From Cristatella mucedo (lineage: Eukaryota > Bryozoa > Phylactolaemata > Cristatellidae): DNA of 64,000 nucleotides. The DNA is taken from assembly GCA_009760855.2 (NCBI GenBank), contig WPIO01000087.1, positions 84,501-148,500 of the forward strand, in the 5' to 3' direction. Below the pieces are notes generated by a model. That model was given only the letters and a program-made list of their open reading frames with translations, was not told the origin of the DNA and ran no database searches. How positions within the stretch are numbered: position 1 is the first letter of the stretch; each line of letters opens with the position of its first letter. This document shows positions 1-12,420 of this stretch, piece by piece. The translations under genes and the position numbers were made by a program.

Positions 1-1403
1 CCTGCCAGTTTGAAAGCTTCGCCGTGTTGGCAACTCAATGCTGGCCTGGAAACCGAAGCCCCTCCGCCCCGTTCCCCGCGTCAACGTGGGGCAAGAATCC
101 CTCATGTAACCGAAGCAGAGCCCCCCACCACTCACTCAAGATAAACGACCGCCAGACGCTCAAAGTAGTCCCCCTTCCGGCCCACCTAACTATAATTTAA
201 TCCGCAGTAACAATATTGGGTTCCCCCTAGTTCCAAAGGGACCTGTTTATAAGTCGCGTCAAGTGTGAGCTCCACATTCAAGTTGTGGGCAAACTTTTCA
301 GCCTACATAAACCTTTGCCCCCCACTTGTTTTAACCAGGGTATCTCATCTTGTGCTTGGGATCCATGCATTTGTGGCATCTCGTTCCCCCCCTCGAATTT
401 ATTGTATGACTAAAAGCTTAGTTATGGTGATACTAAAGGTTGGTCTTCCAGACCTTGTGCATTGGAGGTGCTTTTTCCAGAAGGTGCAAAAGCAGTGCTG
501 CCAGCTTGGGTGTCTTCAGAGGAACGTTACAATTGCCCCACGTCCACCAACCAAGTCTTTCCGCAACCTGCACACACTTGGCCCTTTTTTTCAATGAAAG
601 TTAATGCCCTTACAACTTCCAGTGAAAAGTCACTCAACACTCTAGCCTTTCTCCAACTATTGTTACTTATGCCACGAGATTACTTAACCGTAACCGCGCA
701 AACGATTGCCCCTTCCTTTTGCAGAAAAATTGTCCCCAGCGCCCTTGAAAGGGACCCAGATTGAGTAGTCGGAATGGGCCGCTTTTTGTAATAAATGTAT
801 AATTTATTGGTGAAATTTTTAATCAGGTTTTTTTACTATATCAAAATCTACTGCCCGTCCACAGTTAAAAAACCCAGGCTTAAATAACAATCGTACCACT
901 GCTTAGTTTTGGCCGAATAGTAATCATTAACTTACACTATGGTGTGTACATTAGATCGAAAGATAGCGCCCTTTGGACAACCGTGCCCATTTATTTTCCA
1001 AATAAATCTTCCTGAAGCCAAAGGAACCAAGCACTCCCCACAAGCAGCATGACCTCCCTTTGACTGCATTTTCCCTAAAAGAAGCTAAAACGCGTCTATT
1101 TCTCGGAGCAGTTTGTCGGTTCGTGGAATTTCCCCAACGCCACCGAGCCAATTCTTGCAACTCACTGCTTAACGTTGCATCCTACCAGCAGTTGGTGCGA
1201 TCGAGTCGATCTCGAACTTCTGCAAGCTGGTGCAAAAAAACTCGCGGCCAGCCTGCTAGGCTTTGTCTGTCGTGAGCGTTGCAGTTGCCACGTTACAAAC
1301 ACTTCCCTAGCCATTATCCATCATGCAAAAGACTGGCTTACCAGTCCCCCCTCAGAGCGAGCGGATCGGACTTCGACGGTTTCGTCAAGGTATCTATCTG
1401 CCT
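1..1403 (+). pseudogene. Older LINE-alpha RT remnant (copy A, noisy)
   Basis: This is the equivalent of 15309-16377 in copy B: a diverged C-terminal RT region of a CR1/L2-type non-LTR retrotransposon, with matches to the thumb and C-terminal segments. The stretch near 1140-1380 matches the segment encoding the LHWLPV-type motif, but inserted bases scatter the frame. It is non-functional here and best read from copies B and C. Confidence 0.8.
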
Positions 1404-2990
1404 CTGCATCTGCGTGGTTCAGGTCCTATCTCAGTGGGAGACTCCAGAGTAATTGACGTTATGAATGGCGGTAGTACAACAATTATCATCTGAAGTATCC
1501 CGGATAAATATGATGAGTACACCCAGAGGTTTTCAGTGCTTAGGGGTCCCGGTGGTCTTTTTTTCACGGTTTTTATACACTCTGCCCTCCTTAGCCCGAT
1601 TGTGATAGCGTAAAGGACAAATCCTTAGTGCTTTCACATTCTTATGGGATGGATGACCTCAACACCAGTTGTACCTTTGCTTTTTTGAATCCATCCCAGC
1701 CCTCCCTCGAGCAACAACGAACCTCCAATTTCCAGCCTTCTCTCATGCTTCTCACTAGCTGCCATGCATTGATTGACCTCCGCCCACATGGATGGCGAGC
1801 ATATAATTTTTCTAAAACGTAAATGATGACAAAAAACTAACTTACTAAGTTTTGGGCCAACCCAGTGTGGATTTCCAGAGAGTTGGAAATGGCTGACTCT
1901 CAAAATTGGCTCTGCCGGAATATCTCCAGTTGAATCAGCTCGAAATCTAGGTGTCATTTTCCAAAGCGACCTCTCGTTTTTTTTTGGACGACCAATTATA
2001 TCCAGCCTCCACAGTCAAATCCGCCCTATTTTCCAGCTTCATAACATTGCTAAAATTTTGGCTTGTTTAAATAAAGATACCACTCTACGTTGGTCCATGG
2101 GCATTCGTGACATTCCCGTCATCTCGACTTCTCCCTGCAACTCACTGCTTACTGCGGGCCTACCAGCATGGTGCGATTCAGAGGGGCGATTTTGCAAGCT
2201 GGTGGGTCAAAACTCTGGCTAAGCTAAGACCATGTTCCCCTCTTTACGTGAAGCGTCGCAGTTGCCACAAATTACTCATAATTCCACTTCTACTATCTAA
2301 TCCGACCCTGGCACACTGGCTACCAGTCCAAGCAACGGATTGACTTCAAGGTTTTGTCACACTCACTTTTAGGTCATTTCATTTCTAAGCGGCTATTCTC
2401 ACAAGCCCTATCTCTCAGATATACTACCCCATTCAGGGCCAAGCATCGGGTACGCCACACCCGCTTTTTTTCGGAATCCCCCAACAGTCAAGTAAATACC
2501 TTCGTCAAAAAACTATTAAATCCTTTGGAGACCGTGCCATTTAGTTCGTATGCTCTCCCCAACAGCCTGGAACTCCCTCCCGACCTGCGTCAGAACATCC
2601 ACCGAGAAACATGACCCTGGACCGTCTACATTAAAAGGAACCTAAAAACACCCACCTATTTATTGGACAGCATTTAGCGGGGTCCCCCTGTAATTCGGAG
2701 CGTCCGTTGACTGTGCTTTAAGCGTGTGCTGACACTAACTGGTGCATGAACTGCCACTAACCTTCATTTGGCACATTGCCGGACCCTGTGGGCATGTCCC
2801 CCCCCCCCAACCCCTAACCATATTATTTTCATTTTTTTTTTTGTGTTTTTCAAGCTTATATTTTTTAGCTTTATCAATCAATTGCATTTCACTTTGCATT
2901 AAGCAAATTAAGAAAGCGCTAGAGAAGAGATTAAGTTCTCTGAGGGCGCTTTATCAAGTTGAATTAGTATTATTACTTACTTTATTAGGG
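1404..2990 (+). mobile_element. Younger LINE-alpha insertion, copy A (noisy)
   Basis: This is the equivalent of 16378-17672. It begins with the WFRSYLSG-encoding segment and runs through the RT region, the 3' untranslated region and the tail hairpin near 2910-2955 into an AT-rich array. Many inserted bases break the frame that is open in copy B. No coding inference should be drawn from this copy. Confidence 0.85.
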
Positions 2991-3780
2991 TTTTTTGTGT
3001 CGCTCACATTTTTAGGTCACTTCTGTCATTCTATGGCTCCTACTCTATCTCTCAGATATACTCCCCCATCTAGGCCAAGCATCGTACGCACCCGCTTTTT
3101 GTGGGAGAAATCCACTGTCGGCACCACGCTAGCTGATTTTAAACAGCCAACTTTTTGGTAGTCGCGACGGAAGAGCCTTTACGGCTATCATCCACCGCCC
3201 GCTGCTTGTAGTTACTAAGGATCGGCCCTATGGGCAGGATTCGAACACGACATCGAGGCCGAGGTCCGTGAAAAGGGCAACCACCCTTACCGGATAGTGA
3301 GACTATTACGGGCTGTCTATAAATACCCTCGTAAAAACCTCAAATCCTTTGGAGACCCGTGGCATTTTTTAGTTTTTTTTTTTCGTATGCTCCAAAAGCC
3401 TGTGAAGCTTCCTCCTCCACCCGACTTGCCAATCAGAACATCCCCTGACCTGACCACATTTAAAAAGTACTTAAAAACAAACCCTATTTAGGACAGCATT
3501 TAGGGGCGGATCCCTGTGATTCGTCCTCGATGTGCTTATGCATGCTGACACTGTGAGAGCTGCCCACTAACCACATTTTCATGCTGACCTTCCGGTGGCA
3601 GGTCACCCCTAACCATGTTACTCATGTTGTTTTTTTTTTTTTCAAGCATGATTTTACTTACCATTCAATTGCATTTCCCTTTGCAGCAGTTGTAAAAAAG
3701 GCGCCACAAAGAGTAGATTAAGTCTCTCTGAGTGGCTCTTTAATAGAGTGCATTATTATTAAGTATTATTATTATCGTAA
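2991..3780 (+). mobile_element. Older LINE-alpha 3' part, copy A
   Basis: Resumes the host LINE after the younger insertion, as in 17673-18360 of copy B. It contains the SINE-2a insertion at 3132-3318, the 3' untranslated region near 3500-3640 and a degraded tail hairpin with an ATT-type array near 3690-3778. Single-base insertions are abundant. Confidence 0.8.
3132..3318 (-). mobile_element. tRNA-derived SINE-2a, copy A
   Basis: Same element as 17794-17956, with extra bases. On the minus strand it has a tRNA-like head (A- and B-box-like segments) followed by the conserved SINE-2 body. It is described in full under the copy B entry. Confidence 0.75.
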
Positions 3781-6107
3781 TGTGTGCCTATGAGTGGCCT
3801 GACAGTGTGGCATATAGCGACTCAACCGTTATGGTTGTCAATCATGTTCCTTTGCTAGACTATGCTAGGCCCCTTCGGTTCCATCTTATTTTTTTTTAAT
3901 AAAGTGGTTATTCAACTTCGAACAACCGTGGCGCACATCGATCATTTTAGCACACACAGGTTTGTTATGACGTAATTGGCGAGATAGAGGTTATGTATTG
4001 AGAAATTTTATCTTTTTCACGTGAGAGAGACAGTAGGTTTGAGTTACTATAGACTCGAATAAAACGAGTGATCTGGATTTTATAACATGGTTTTTCGTGG
4101 TACTCCTGCTCCAAACGACGGCATCTACACAGACCTATACGTATAACGTCTGATTAAAATAACTCGGATGATTACTCAAAGAGTCTGCGATCCAGAGCCC
4201 CAGAAGCCAACAAAACAATGGGAATTTCGTTTGACGATATAATATTGGCAAGCACATATTTTAGCCAATACTCTCCAAAGGTGTTTTTTTTTAAGTTCGT
4301 GCTTTGGAATTGTGCAACTGCTAAGCTTTACAGAAACAGCTAATTTAAAAGTGCCTGAACCTATGCAAATGCAACTGTTTGCTAAATATGCTGACTACTG
4401 AGATTCTAGCGGGCGACCCGGATAGATGAAAAAAAAAGCCAAACGACACTTCCAAGAATCCTCACAGCTTAAACATTTCAGAGAAGATTGTTAGTTACTT
4501 TAACTGACGTCAAAAAAAATTATGATCAAAAAGATCTAAGACTTGATTCTTGTAAAAGAGAACTGCAACCGCATTTCGCCATTTACCAGGGCGACTATAC
4601 TAAACTTAACCTACGAAATGAGTTTTTGCTAAATATGCTAACTACTGAGATTCTAGCTAGGCATGTATCGGAGAGATTGAAAATGACCATGACACACTTC
4701 TAAGAATCTTAGACATTTCACAGAAGATTGCCTTTGTAGTTACTTTTAACAAACGTTTTAATAAAAAGTATGACAAAAGATCAAAGCAAATGATTCCTGT
4801 AAAAAAGGGAACTACAGCCGACCATTTGCCATTTTACAGCGATATGTAAACTTACAAAAAACAGTGGCAATGTAAGTAAATAGGTTAAGTTTTGAAATCG
4901 CACCAACATTTGTATGTAATAAACAATGTATACTAATAACACACTTGATAGTGCTACCTGAAAAAAGAACTGAGAGCGTCTTTTATATGAGGTTTTTACA
5001 CTTGCTGCTGAGGTTCTCATTGTTAATTTTGAGAAAAACACCCACGTAGAAAGTGACATGCGGAACACGCCTTGTGTACTGATAGTATCAACCACTAAGT
5101 TATAGTTCTAAAGAATCAACCTCGAATTACTACACGGCGTTACCAGCATGGTAACTTTAGGCTAGTTTTGGTATGCATCCAAGTTACTACATTTGTTTTA
5201 CCGATTTAGCTTACAAATAAGTAGAGTCTTAAGCCGACCGACGATTTTGTGTGAGGCGTGATTCCTATATATTTCGTAGGCGTAGTCATGCCCAAGAGAA
5301 AGTTAACAAAATGATCTAAAGTCGTTTGAAATGATGTCAAAATCAATCTTGCTCTTACTAAAGCTGCTGTAATGGAAAGTGGAAGTAAATGTGAAATGGT
5401 GGTCGTGACACAAGAAAGTGTTCATTTGGTTGTACATTCCATAGTGTTTGCTATTCCAAGACACGTATCATTAACTTTCTACAATACACGGCACTGTTCC
5501 TATGCTAAAGGTTATCTGTCAATAAATTGACATAAAGATAAGCCCTACCTTCCAAAAGTCGACAGTCGATGCAAAAAATCGTCTTCTGCCTACAATTGGC
5601 ACCGAAGCAAAATGGAAGCGAGGGTCTAATTATATAGAGATAGTGAGGTAGACTATCATCCCCCAATTACTCAAAACAAGTGCGAGTGATTACGAAGATT
5701 GAAGATCGACAAAGACTTACGTATTCTGAGCTTCACAGCACATATCAAGCACAAAAACAACCAGGCTTATGACGACCAGAAACTTCATCTTGCATTCCAG
5801 TGACTGACCTATTACTATAGAGAACTGGCATTGAAAAGTTGAAATTCAATGAGCATATGTTATCACATCGGTTCAATTCAAAGTCGGAAAAAAAGGAAAA
5901 AAACTATCGCCCGCAGGATTTCAGAAGATTCTGCAATAGCCAAGTCTTACCGACACTCACAGAATCAGAGCAAACTCTTGCCAATCAAAAACGACGTCTT
6001 ATCAGAACACAGTCCGTACCTACTTAACTGTTGGCTTCTTATAGAGCAGCTTCACCGGACTTTTCCAAGAAGACAAATATAGAAATAGCACCTCGTTTAT
6101 GCCTGTA
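3781..6107. other. No recognised gene; contains 217-bp repeat pair
   Basis: This is the noisy equivalent of 18361-20471. I see no coding region on either strand. The only internal structure is the 217-bp-type tandem repeat pair at about 4380-4860, seen clearly in copy B at 18851-19284. Confidence 0.6.
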
Positions 6108-6640
6108 GGTAACCTACTAGAATCGGAAATGGTCCTGAGGCTTCGAGAAGTATCGCATTCAAAGCCTCCGAGTGGTGCGTGCAAAAACCACCAGATTCAG
6201 TGCTTTAGTGTTTTTCTCGCACACTCGATATAGCCTCCGGACACAAAGAGTTCTAGTCAAACGAATGAATCAAAGTAGTTAGTTTTCTTTTCATTTAATG
6301 CAAAGTTTTAGGAAGCAACAACCTTAACCTTTATAGACCCGTAACAGATGCTAGGCCTCCAATTTTTCAGCACACCGGTTAAGCGCGGTTGCTTTCAAAG
6401 TAACTTTAAGGGACTAGAAATCTGAAATGCTGGGCTTCGAAAAGGAAACCTATTCAAAAAGCGACCTGGTGTCTTGCCAACCACCGGCTCCAGAATTTTC
6501 AGATTATTCTAGCTCACTCGATATAGCCTATGGACACGGAGTACTAGTGGAACTTATAATAGTATTTATTGTTTATGTAATCCAAGTTTTAGGAAGCCAA
6601 CCTTATACCCTAAAGCGTGGGAAGTTGCGGTATGGTGGGC
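6108..6640. repeat. Approx. 250-bp tandem duplication, copy A
   Basis: Two diverged units, both opening near a GTAACCTACTAGAATC-like motif, equivalent to 20472-20970 in copy B. Base insertions blur the period here. Confidence 0.65.
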
Positions 6641-6951
6641 CCGCCCTCCCCCACTTTATGGTGGCCTCCTCTAGCGACGCCGGTTATGCTGTCCTAAAAA
6701 TTGTCCTTCAGAATCAAAAATTATTACGATGTTAAATAAACTAGCACCGCTACGGACTACTGCTGATTCTGCCAGTCTATCGTAGAAAGTGTAACTTTTC
6801 ACTGCTGGTGAACGAGTTTTAAATTAAAAATAAGCACTTCAAAAATGCCCGGAGTTCAGCTTTAAGAGACATCCCAAGCGATTCCCCATGTGAGCTCAGT
6901 ACCTAAGTGTTTTGAGCAGTAAAATTGGCACACCATTCTTAAGTATCTTAT

Positions 6952-7122
6952 CGGCTGATTTATCAGCTTCTTTTTTGCTATTGCTACAGACAAGACTCAA
7001 AGGCGCTCACCAGCCCTCTGAGTATCAGCAGAAAATCACCCACAGCAGAGGATTCAAACCCAACGAGGTTTTAGATACCGAGGTCGTGAAAACCGGGCAC
7101 CTTATCCGGTTAGCCCCATCGC
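6952..7122 (-). mobile_element. tRNA-derived SINE-2b, copy A
   Basis: Equivalent to 21213-21372. The minus-strand tRNA-like head lies at the high-coordinate end and the GCTGATAAATCAGC terminus at the low end. Confidence 0.7.
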
Positions 7123-7194
7123 AGCTCACAATCATCAATTGAATTTACATTACGTCAATCACATTATCAATCACAGTTGTCAGCAAGGTAGAAT

Positions 7195-7790
7195 TAACGA
7201 TAATAATAACAATAATAATAATAATAATTCACTTGATCAAACGCCCCTCACAGAACTCGACCTCTTTCAAGGCACGTTACGTTGGCTGCAAAGCAAACAG
7301 AAACGTGATTGAATGGTAATATCATGCTGCTTGAGAAACAACGTCAATAAATGGTTAGCGGGGTGACATGCACTGGGGTCAGCATGCAAGTGTGGTTAGT
7401 GGCAGCAATGCCAGCACTGCAAAGTGTGTCATCACGTATAAGCACATAGGAAGGACGAATCACAGGGGCTCTACTAAAATTCTGTCCGAAAAATAGGTTG
7501 TGTTTTCCAAATCCTTTTTAAATGTGGTCAAGTCAGTGGATGTTCGGCTCCAGCAACGGCGGAAGGAGTTCAAGGCTTTGGGGCGCATACGAACGAAAAT
7601 GCTCGGTCTCAAAGGATTTGAATACTCCGACTTGTACATATATCAAAGGTGGTTAATCTTGGAGTGCACTGTTTAATGCATTCTCCAGTTACTGGCGGAA
7701 ATGCATGCCGGGCCTAAAAATCAAAACGCCTGTCTTGTCCTGATTAAAATGCTATTCCATGACTATAACTAAACGATACTGTTTGCTTTA
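7195..7790 (-). mobile_element. LINE-alpha 3' end, minus strand, copy A
   Basis: Equivalent to 21443-22004. An ATT-type tail array, the complement of the tail hairpin, the 38-bp 3' UTR repeats and the C-terminal RT region follow in order on the minus strand. Confidence 0.8.
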
Positions 7791-8493
7791 GTACAGGGCT
7801 CAGCTCGTCCGCGGGGCATCGTTCTTCATTCGAACGGGACGTCTGGCAAACGAATTGAGTTTCACAATTGCCAATATTCTGAATGGCTTGTTATCAAAAA
7901 TGTTCTGGAAGAGAATTTGCTTACCGAACGTAATTTAAAATGGCAACTATGCATTTTGTATTGGTCATTACCGCCATTGAATTAATTGTTTTTTCCTCAT
8001 TGCTCTAACCAATTTGATTAAAAACTTGTACCTTCTTTGCCCCAGGGTGACGAGTTTTTTTCCCCAACCCCCCCGAAACGCTTTCGTCATATCAGCTTAC
8101 CGAATGCCGATGACAATCTCCATTAAAACGTTCATCAGGACAGTGTATCAAAATCATCTCTTTTGCTAATTTAAAAGATCAAAGTATGAAGTTCTGAAGC
8201 TCTTAAGTTGTTTGTCTTCAATTAAGAGTTCCCATTCACTTGTTTGGGCAAATATATACGCACGTCAAGAGATTTGTTAAGCACGTTTTTTGACAAAGCA
8301 CCGATGAGATTTTTTTAATTCTTTCGTAAATATAGGATTCATTACGTAATTAGGTTTTTTTTAAAATTGTTAATTTTTTTTCCACCTACTATTTGCATAA
8401 AGCAAACTAACTACTCAAGTTAAAGTGTACATATATATTTTACTCAATGATTTTTCCCAATCACCAACTGGGTCCCTGCAAACTAGAAGCGTA

Positions 8494-8668
8494 CATACAC
8501 ACCACACACACACACACACACAAACGCCACCAACACACACACAGGGTATATATATTTATTTATGTGCGTGCGTGGTGTGTGTGTGTGTGTTGTGTTGCGT
8601 GTGTGTGTGTGTGTGTATTTGTGTGTGGTGTGTGCGCGTGCGTGGGCGCGCGTGTGTACGTGTGTTGG
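8494..8668. repeat. (CA)n - AT spacer - (TG)n tract, copy A
   Basis: A CA-repeat block, a short TATATATTTATTT spacer and a longer TG-repeat block, as in copy B at 22656-22825. Reading frames through it are low-complexity artefacts. Confidence 0.9.
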
Positions 8669-10408
8669 TAGTAGACCTCGTGAAAATTGAAGTCCTTGAA
8701 AAATTCCATTTTTAAAGTAACGTTTGGGCTGAAGTTTTCAGTGACAAAAATATAGCAAAGCCTTGCTAATTAACCACTTACGTGCTTCAATCTTCTCTAC
8801 AGTCTACTCCCTCTGTTAGACCTGGTCCTAACTTTGAAAAATGAATTGACTAAGCGTTGACAGCCCGAAACTCTTAGATCTCTTTTAGTCTCATTCGGTT
8901 ACAGAGTTTGTCGAAAGGAGAACGCGTGGTAGAGTATCGGAAGTGTACAACTGAGTAGCTGTCATTTGCTGCATACTTTTCACATCATGGTATGGCTCTG
9001 CCACTACATTGCTGCGAAGAACTGTTTTTTTCAATCATGTTGTGTGGATTCCGCTGGCTTTATATAGAAGCAGCATCCATGAAACATCAGGGATTACCCG
9101 ACATGCTTTGAAGGCGGGCATGAAATACGGCTAAGCCAGCTGTTAAACACGCCGAATTAGTAAGTTCGCTCAGTGTAAAGATTGACGGGTAGATTCTATT
9201 TATGCAAATCCGTTGCGTGCCTCTGGCTGACCACCGAAATATCTTTAGTCCGTCCTGATCCCTCTGCCAGCTCCGCCATGCGCCAGCTCAGCTGGTCCAA
9301 GCGGAAGTGCGTGGCAAGAACTAGTCGGCACGTAGGGCAGCAGCACAGTGAAAGCGAAAGTTGCTGGGACCCCAGCGAATTGCCCTTTTCATAAACCTTC
9401 ACAGGTAAAAGTTGTTCGAGGGCCTAGCATTTCAATTTTCAATTACAACAATGCGAGTGACTTATTAAGCTCCACGTGAAGATCATCAAATTATCACAAC
9501 GTTCTCATTTTTGGGCGATTATAACTGCTTTATGGCACTGTACCTGCAATACATTGACCATAAAGGACTCAGGTAAAATTTGACGGGCGGAAGACTCTCT
9601 GACTAGCTCACCAGCGTATCCTAGTAGAGGGTGAGATGGAGGATATTAATGCAAATCAATCATGCATAAAGCCAACTCCAACCGGGTCTGCTGCTTGTCG
9701 ATGTTGTCACTAATCTTAAGGCAATGCTTTCTATACAGCATCTAAAAAAGTTGTTTTCACTAGATTCATCCAGTTCTACAAGGGCGCTATAAAAACGTGA
9801 TTATATCATTATTCTCATAATTTATATTTCGATGGGGCCTCTTCAAAGAATATTTTTTTCCGTTTCTATTACCCAGATTCTTGCAGACGCTTCTACATTA
9901 GGTAGAAGCCAGTGCCCCTAGTTTAGTCCTCAAGAAACGCTTAACCTGCATCAACACGAAATTTAAACATCACGAAAATCATCTCATGCGACCAGTAAGC
10001 GTATTAATATCAAAATTATAGGGACGGTGAGTTTATTTGCTAGACAAACAGCCCATCCTCTCAAGTATTGCTATTTCATTCTTCGGTCGAATTAATCTAA
10101 GCTAGTTGTCATTTGTAATTACCTACATCTGTGGAATAAGGTCGTATACATTTATCTTAACTAAAACACAGGATCTGGACGCCAAAATAACATACAAATT
10201 CAGTTGGTGTAATGGTATTTTTAGTAGGTATTATTAGATTACCAAGGCATGCCTTATTAAGAATCTTCAAACGGTTACCATAAGATTTCGGCTCTGAAAA
10301 GTTATGCGAGTGATTAAATACACCTGACAAATCTTTTCAACGAATTAAAAACACTTTATAGATTAATTTCGACTAGTTAATATACGTCTCTGTAAGTTTC
10401 AAATACTT
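8669..10408. other. No recognised gene; possible short exon
   Basis: I recognise nothing firm here. The equivalent of 22826-24551 in copy B. A GC-richer island at about 9190-9400 keeps an open frame on both strands; see the entry at 23330-23535. Confidence 0.5.
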
Positions 10409-10570
10409 GCTGATTTAACGGTCCTGTTTTTTGGTATAGCGACACAACAGCCTTACAGGCTATCTAGATCACTGTTTGCAGTGGCAATACCGTATCGCCA
10501 TCATAGGGTATAAACCCATGACCTCGTACCCTAGGTCGTAAAAAGACACTGCCTTTTATAGTGAACCATC
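10409..10570 (-). mobile_element. Degraded SINE-2c, copy A
   Basis: Equivalent to 24552-24710, where it is described. The body end (GCTATACCAAAA-like) and the B-box area are still visible, and the A-box region is decayed. Confidence 0.6.
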
Positions 10571-11929
10571 GTGGATTAGTCAAGTGCGCGTATTTATAAG
10601 CCTAATCATAAATGTTGAAAATTTCGCGCCTAAGGAAGTAGGTTTGTAGTAAGTTGTTGTGCTTCTCTACAAAGCCGTAAAGTCGTGCGATACCGTCTTG
10701 TCAGTTTTAGCGGAATAACTAGTTCAGAAGTGTCTAAATAAAGGCGGGATCTCTTGTGCATTCGAGTCTTGTCACATTCCCCTTCAACATAGTCAAGTCT
10801 GAAGAATACAAGCTACTGTGTGAGACCTGGATGCAAGGTATTTCGTAGATGCAGAACAAGGTATTCGCAACCTGAACTTGTTCGACGGCATGTAATAATA
10901 AAAGTCATGCCTTCGTGGGGCTCCTGAACTGGTGAGTCGGAACTGGTGTGATGTGATAGCTACGACATTAATGAGGTAACGGCCTTTGAGCAGATGTTTT
11001 AAGAGATATCAATAGCTGTTTATCAACTTCTTCAGTAGGCCTCAATTATGCATGCACGAACGTATCTGTGGTACTCTAGTATAATCGGCACACATTTCTT
11101 GAACGGTATTAACCTCCAAGTATACTTACCTGTCTGTGGAACTTGAAGTAGCCATATAGAAAACAGTCATTTAAGTGCAAGACACCTAGATTGCATGCTG
11201 ACTCTGCAGAACATATGCGTTCATTTCAGAGTTTCGCATTAACTTTAAAGATTCCAACAACCAGCAATAATAACACAGCAGATTTAACAATAAATGAGTT
11301 GTCTACCCTGAAGGCTATATCCCTGAAGGGCACTGCTATCATCCCAAGACAAGCGTGAAAACGACAGTAGCAATAGCCTGATGGGGGTCATAAATAAAAA
11401 GTAACACGAGCTTTTAAAATAAATTCCGGGATCTTTTGGTGTACCATGATGTGAACCACTTGGTTGTATAATTTGCTCTATATAATTTCGTTCGCAAAAG
11501 GTAGCCGTTAATGACACCCAGTAAATCGTCACCTGCATAGTCAACATTTGGTGAACAATCTCTGTTGTCTAAGGATTCGAATCAAAGGATCAGTTAGGTC
11601 AACGAAATCATGGAACAGTCGCGAGGTTCAACTATATGCACTAATATCTGTATACCACTCAGAATGATTAATATGATTACTTACTGATGGAGAGTTACTT
11701 TGTGTGCTCACAAAGCAGATCAAACCAATCAGACCTATGCTAACCAGTGACTAGCCACCACCAGCTCCTTCTGTTTCGCAGGTGATGGCGCACCGAGTAG
11801 ACTGTGGAGCCTATTTGCTCGTCTAGTGACTAGTCATTTTGCAAGAGACCAGCCGGACTTTGGGCAGACGCTCTAGCGGATATGCCGATCTAGCTGATTT
11901 CGAGTTATGCTTTCCTACTTTTGCGTAGC
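10571..11929. other. No recognised gene
   Basis: AT-rich unique-looking sequence. I see no motif, repeat or convincing reading frame on either strand. It is identical to copy B 24711-26096. Confidence 0.5.
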
Positions 11930-12071
11930 ACTGGACTTCTCCTTAGTTAGTAATTTAGTTTTGTCTTCATTCAGATGTCTGCGATGCATGCTAACCGGCA
12001 ACGGAACTGGAGAAAGAGAATGGGTGTGAAATTGTGCAAGAGCGAGAGAGAGTGAGTGTGAGAGAGTGAGT

Positions 12072-12152
<81 letters not shown>

Positions 12153-12420
12153 AAATGCTGGAAGGTAGAAAAGCATAAAAGCGCTGGCCAAGTTGCTCGT
12201 TGTCCACGTATACGTGATATGCTAGATTGTGCTTGGCGATTATTTCGGTGAAATTTGGGTTCTGCATTGCAAAATAAAGGTGGCCTAAAATAGCTTGATG
12301 GAGAGGCTCCTGCCTGACCAAGGTCAAAGTGACTGTCCTGTACTTGATAACTGATGTTATGGGCTCGGGTGAGTGCCATACGTGAGCACGAGAATAGATT
12401 AAGCTCTCTGAGGACACAAC
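11930..12420 (-). pseudogene. LINE-alpha RT remnant split by (GA)n, copy A
   Basis: The minus strand encodes a decayed RT palm. A segment resembling IIAKHNLAYHVYVDNEQ aligns with the intact VIAKDNLGFHFYADDTQ region of LINE-alpha, and HLNEDKTKLL aligns with KLNDDKTNLL. The YADD catalytic box has become YVDN, so it cannot be active. A (GA)n tract at about 12073-12147 sits between these two segments. Long Ser-Leu or Glu-Arg frames through the tract are artefacts. Confidence 0.8.

Larger units (their letters stand above)
1..9360. other. Insertion-rich, under-polished stretch
   Basis: Aligned by landmarks, A 1-4481 spans about 845 bases more than the matching 3635 bases of copy B. A 4481-7171 spans about 214 more than 2476, and A 7171-9361 about 104 more than about 2086. 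After that the two run in register. The excess is almost all single inserted bases, often duplicating a neighbour, with few substitutions. That is the signature of raw long-read sequence near a contig end. Reading frames in this stretch should not be trusted. Confidence 0.9.

Noticed and set aside
1-7000. Small open frames in the first 7 kb as candidate genes
   Set aside because: They come from insertion-rich sequence. The matching clean sequence in copies B and C has different frames.
8425-8715. Cys-Val/His-Thr-rich open frames at the CA/TG tract (also at 22608-22896)
   Set aside because: Microsatellite translation with no independent coding evidence.
11915-12417. Ser-Leu and Glu-Arg repeat proteins at the (GA)n tracts (also at 26054-26553 and 36139-36366)
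   Set aside because: Dinucleotide repeats give stop-free frames. The flanking residues are decayed LINE RT.
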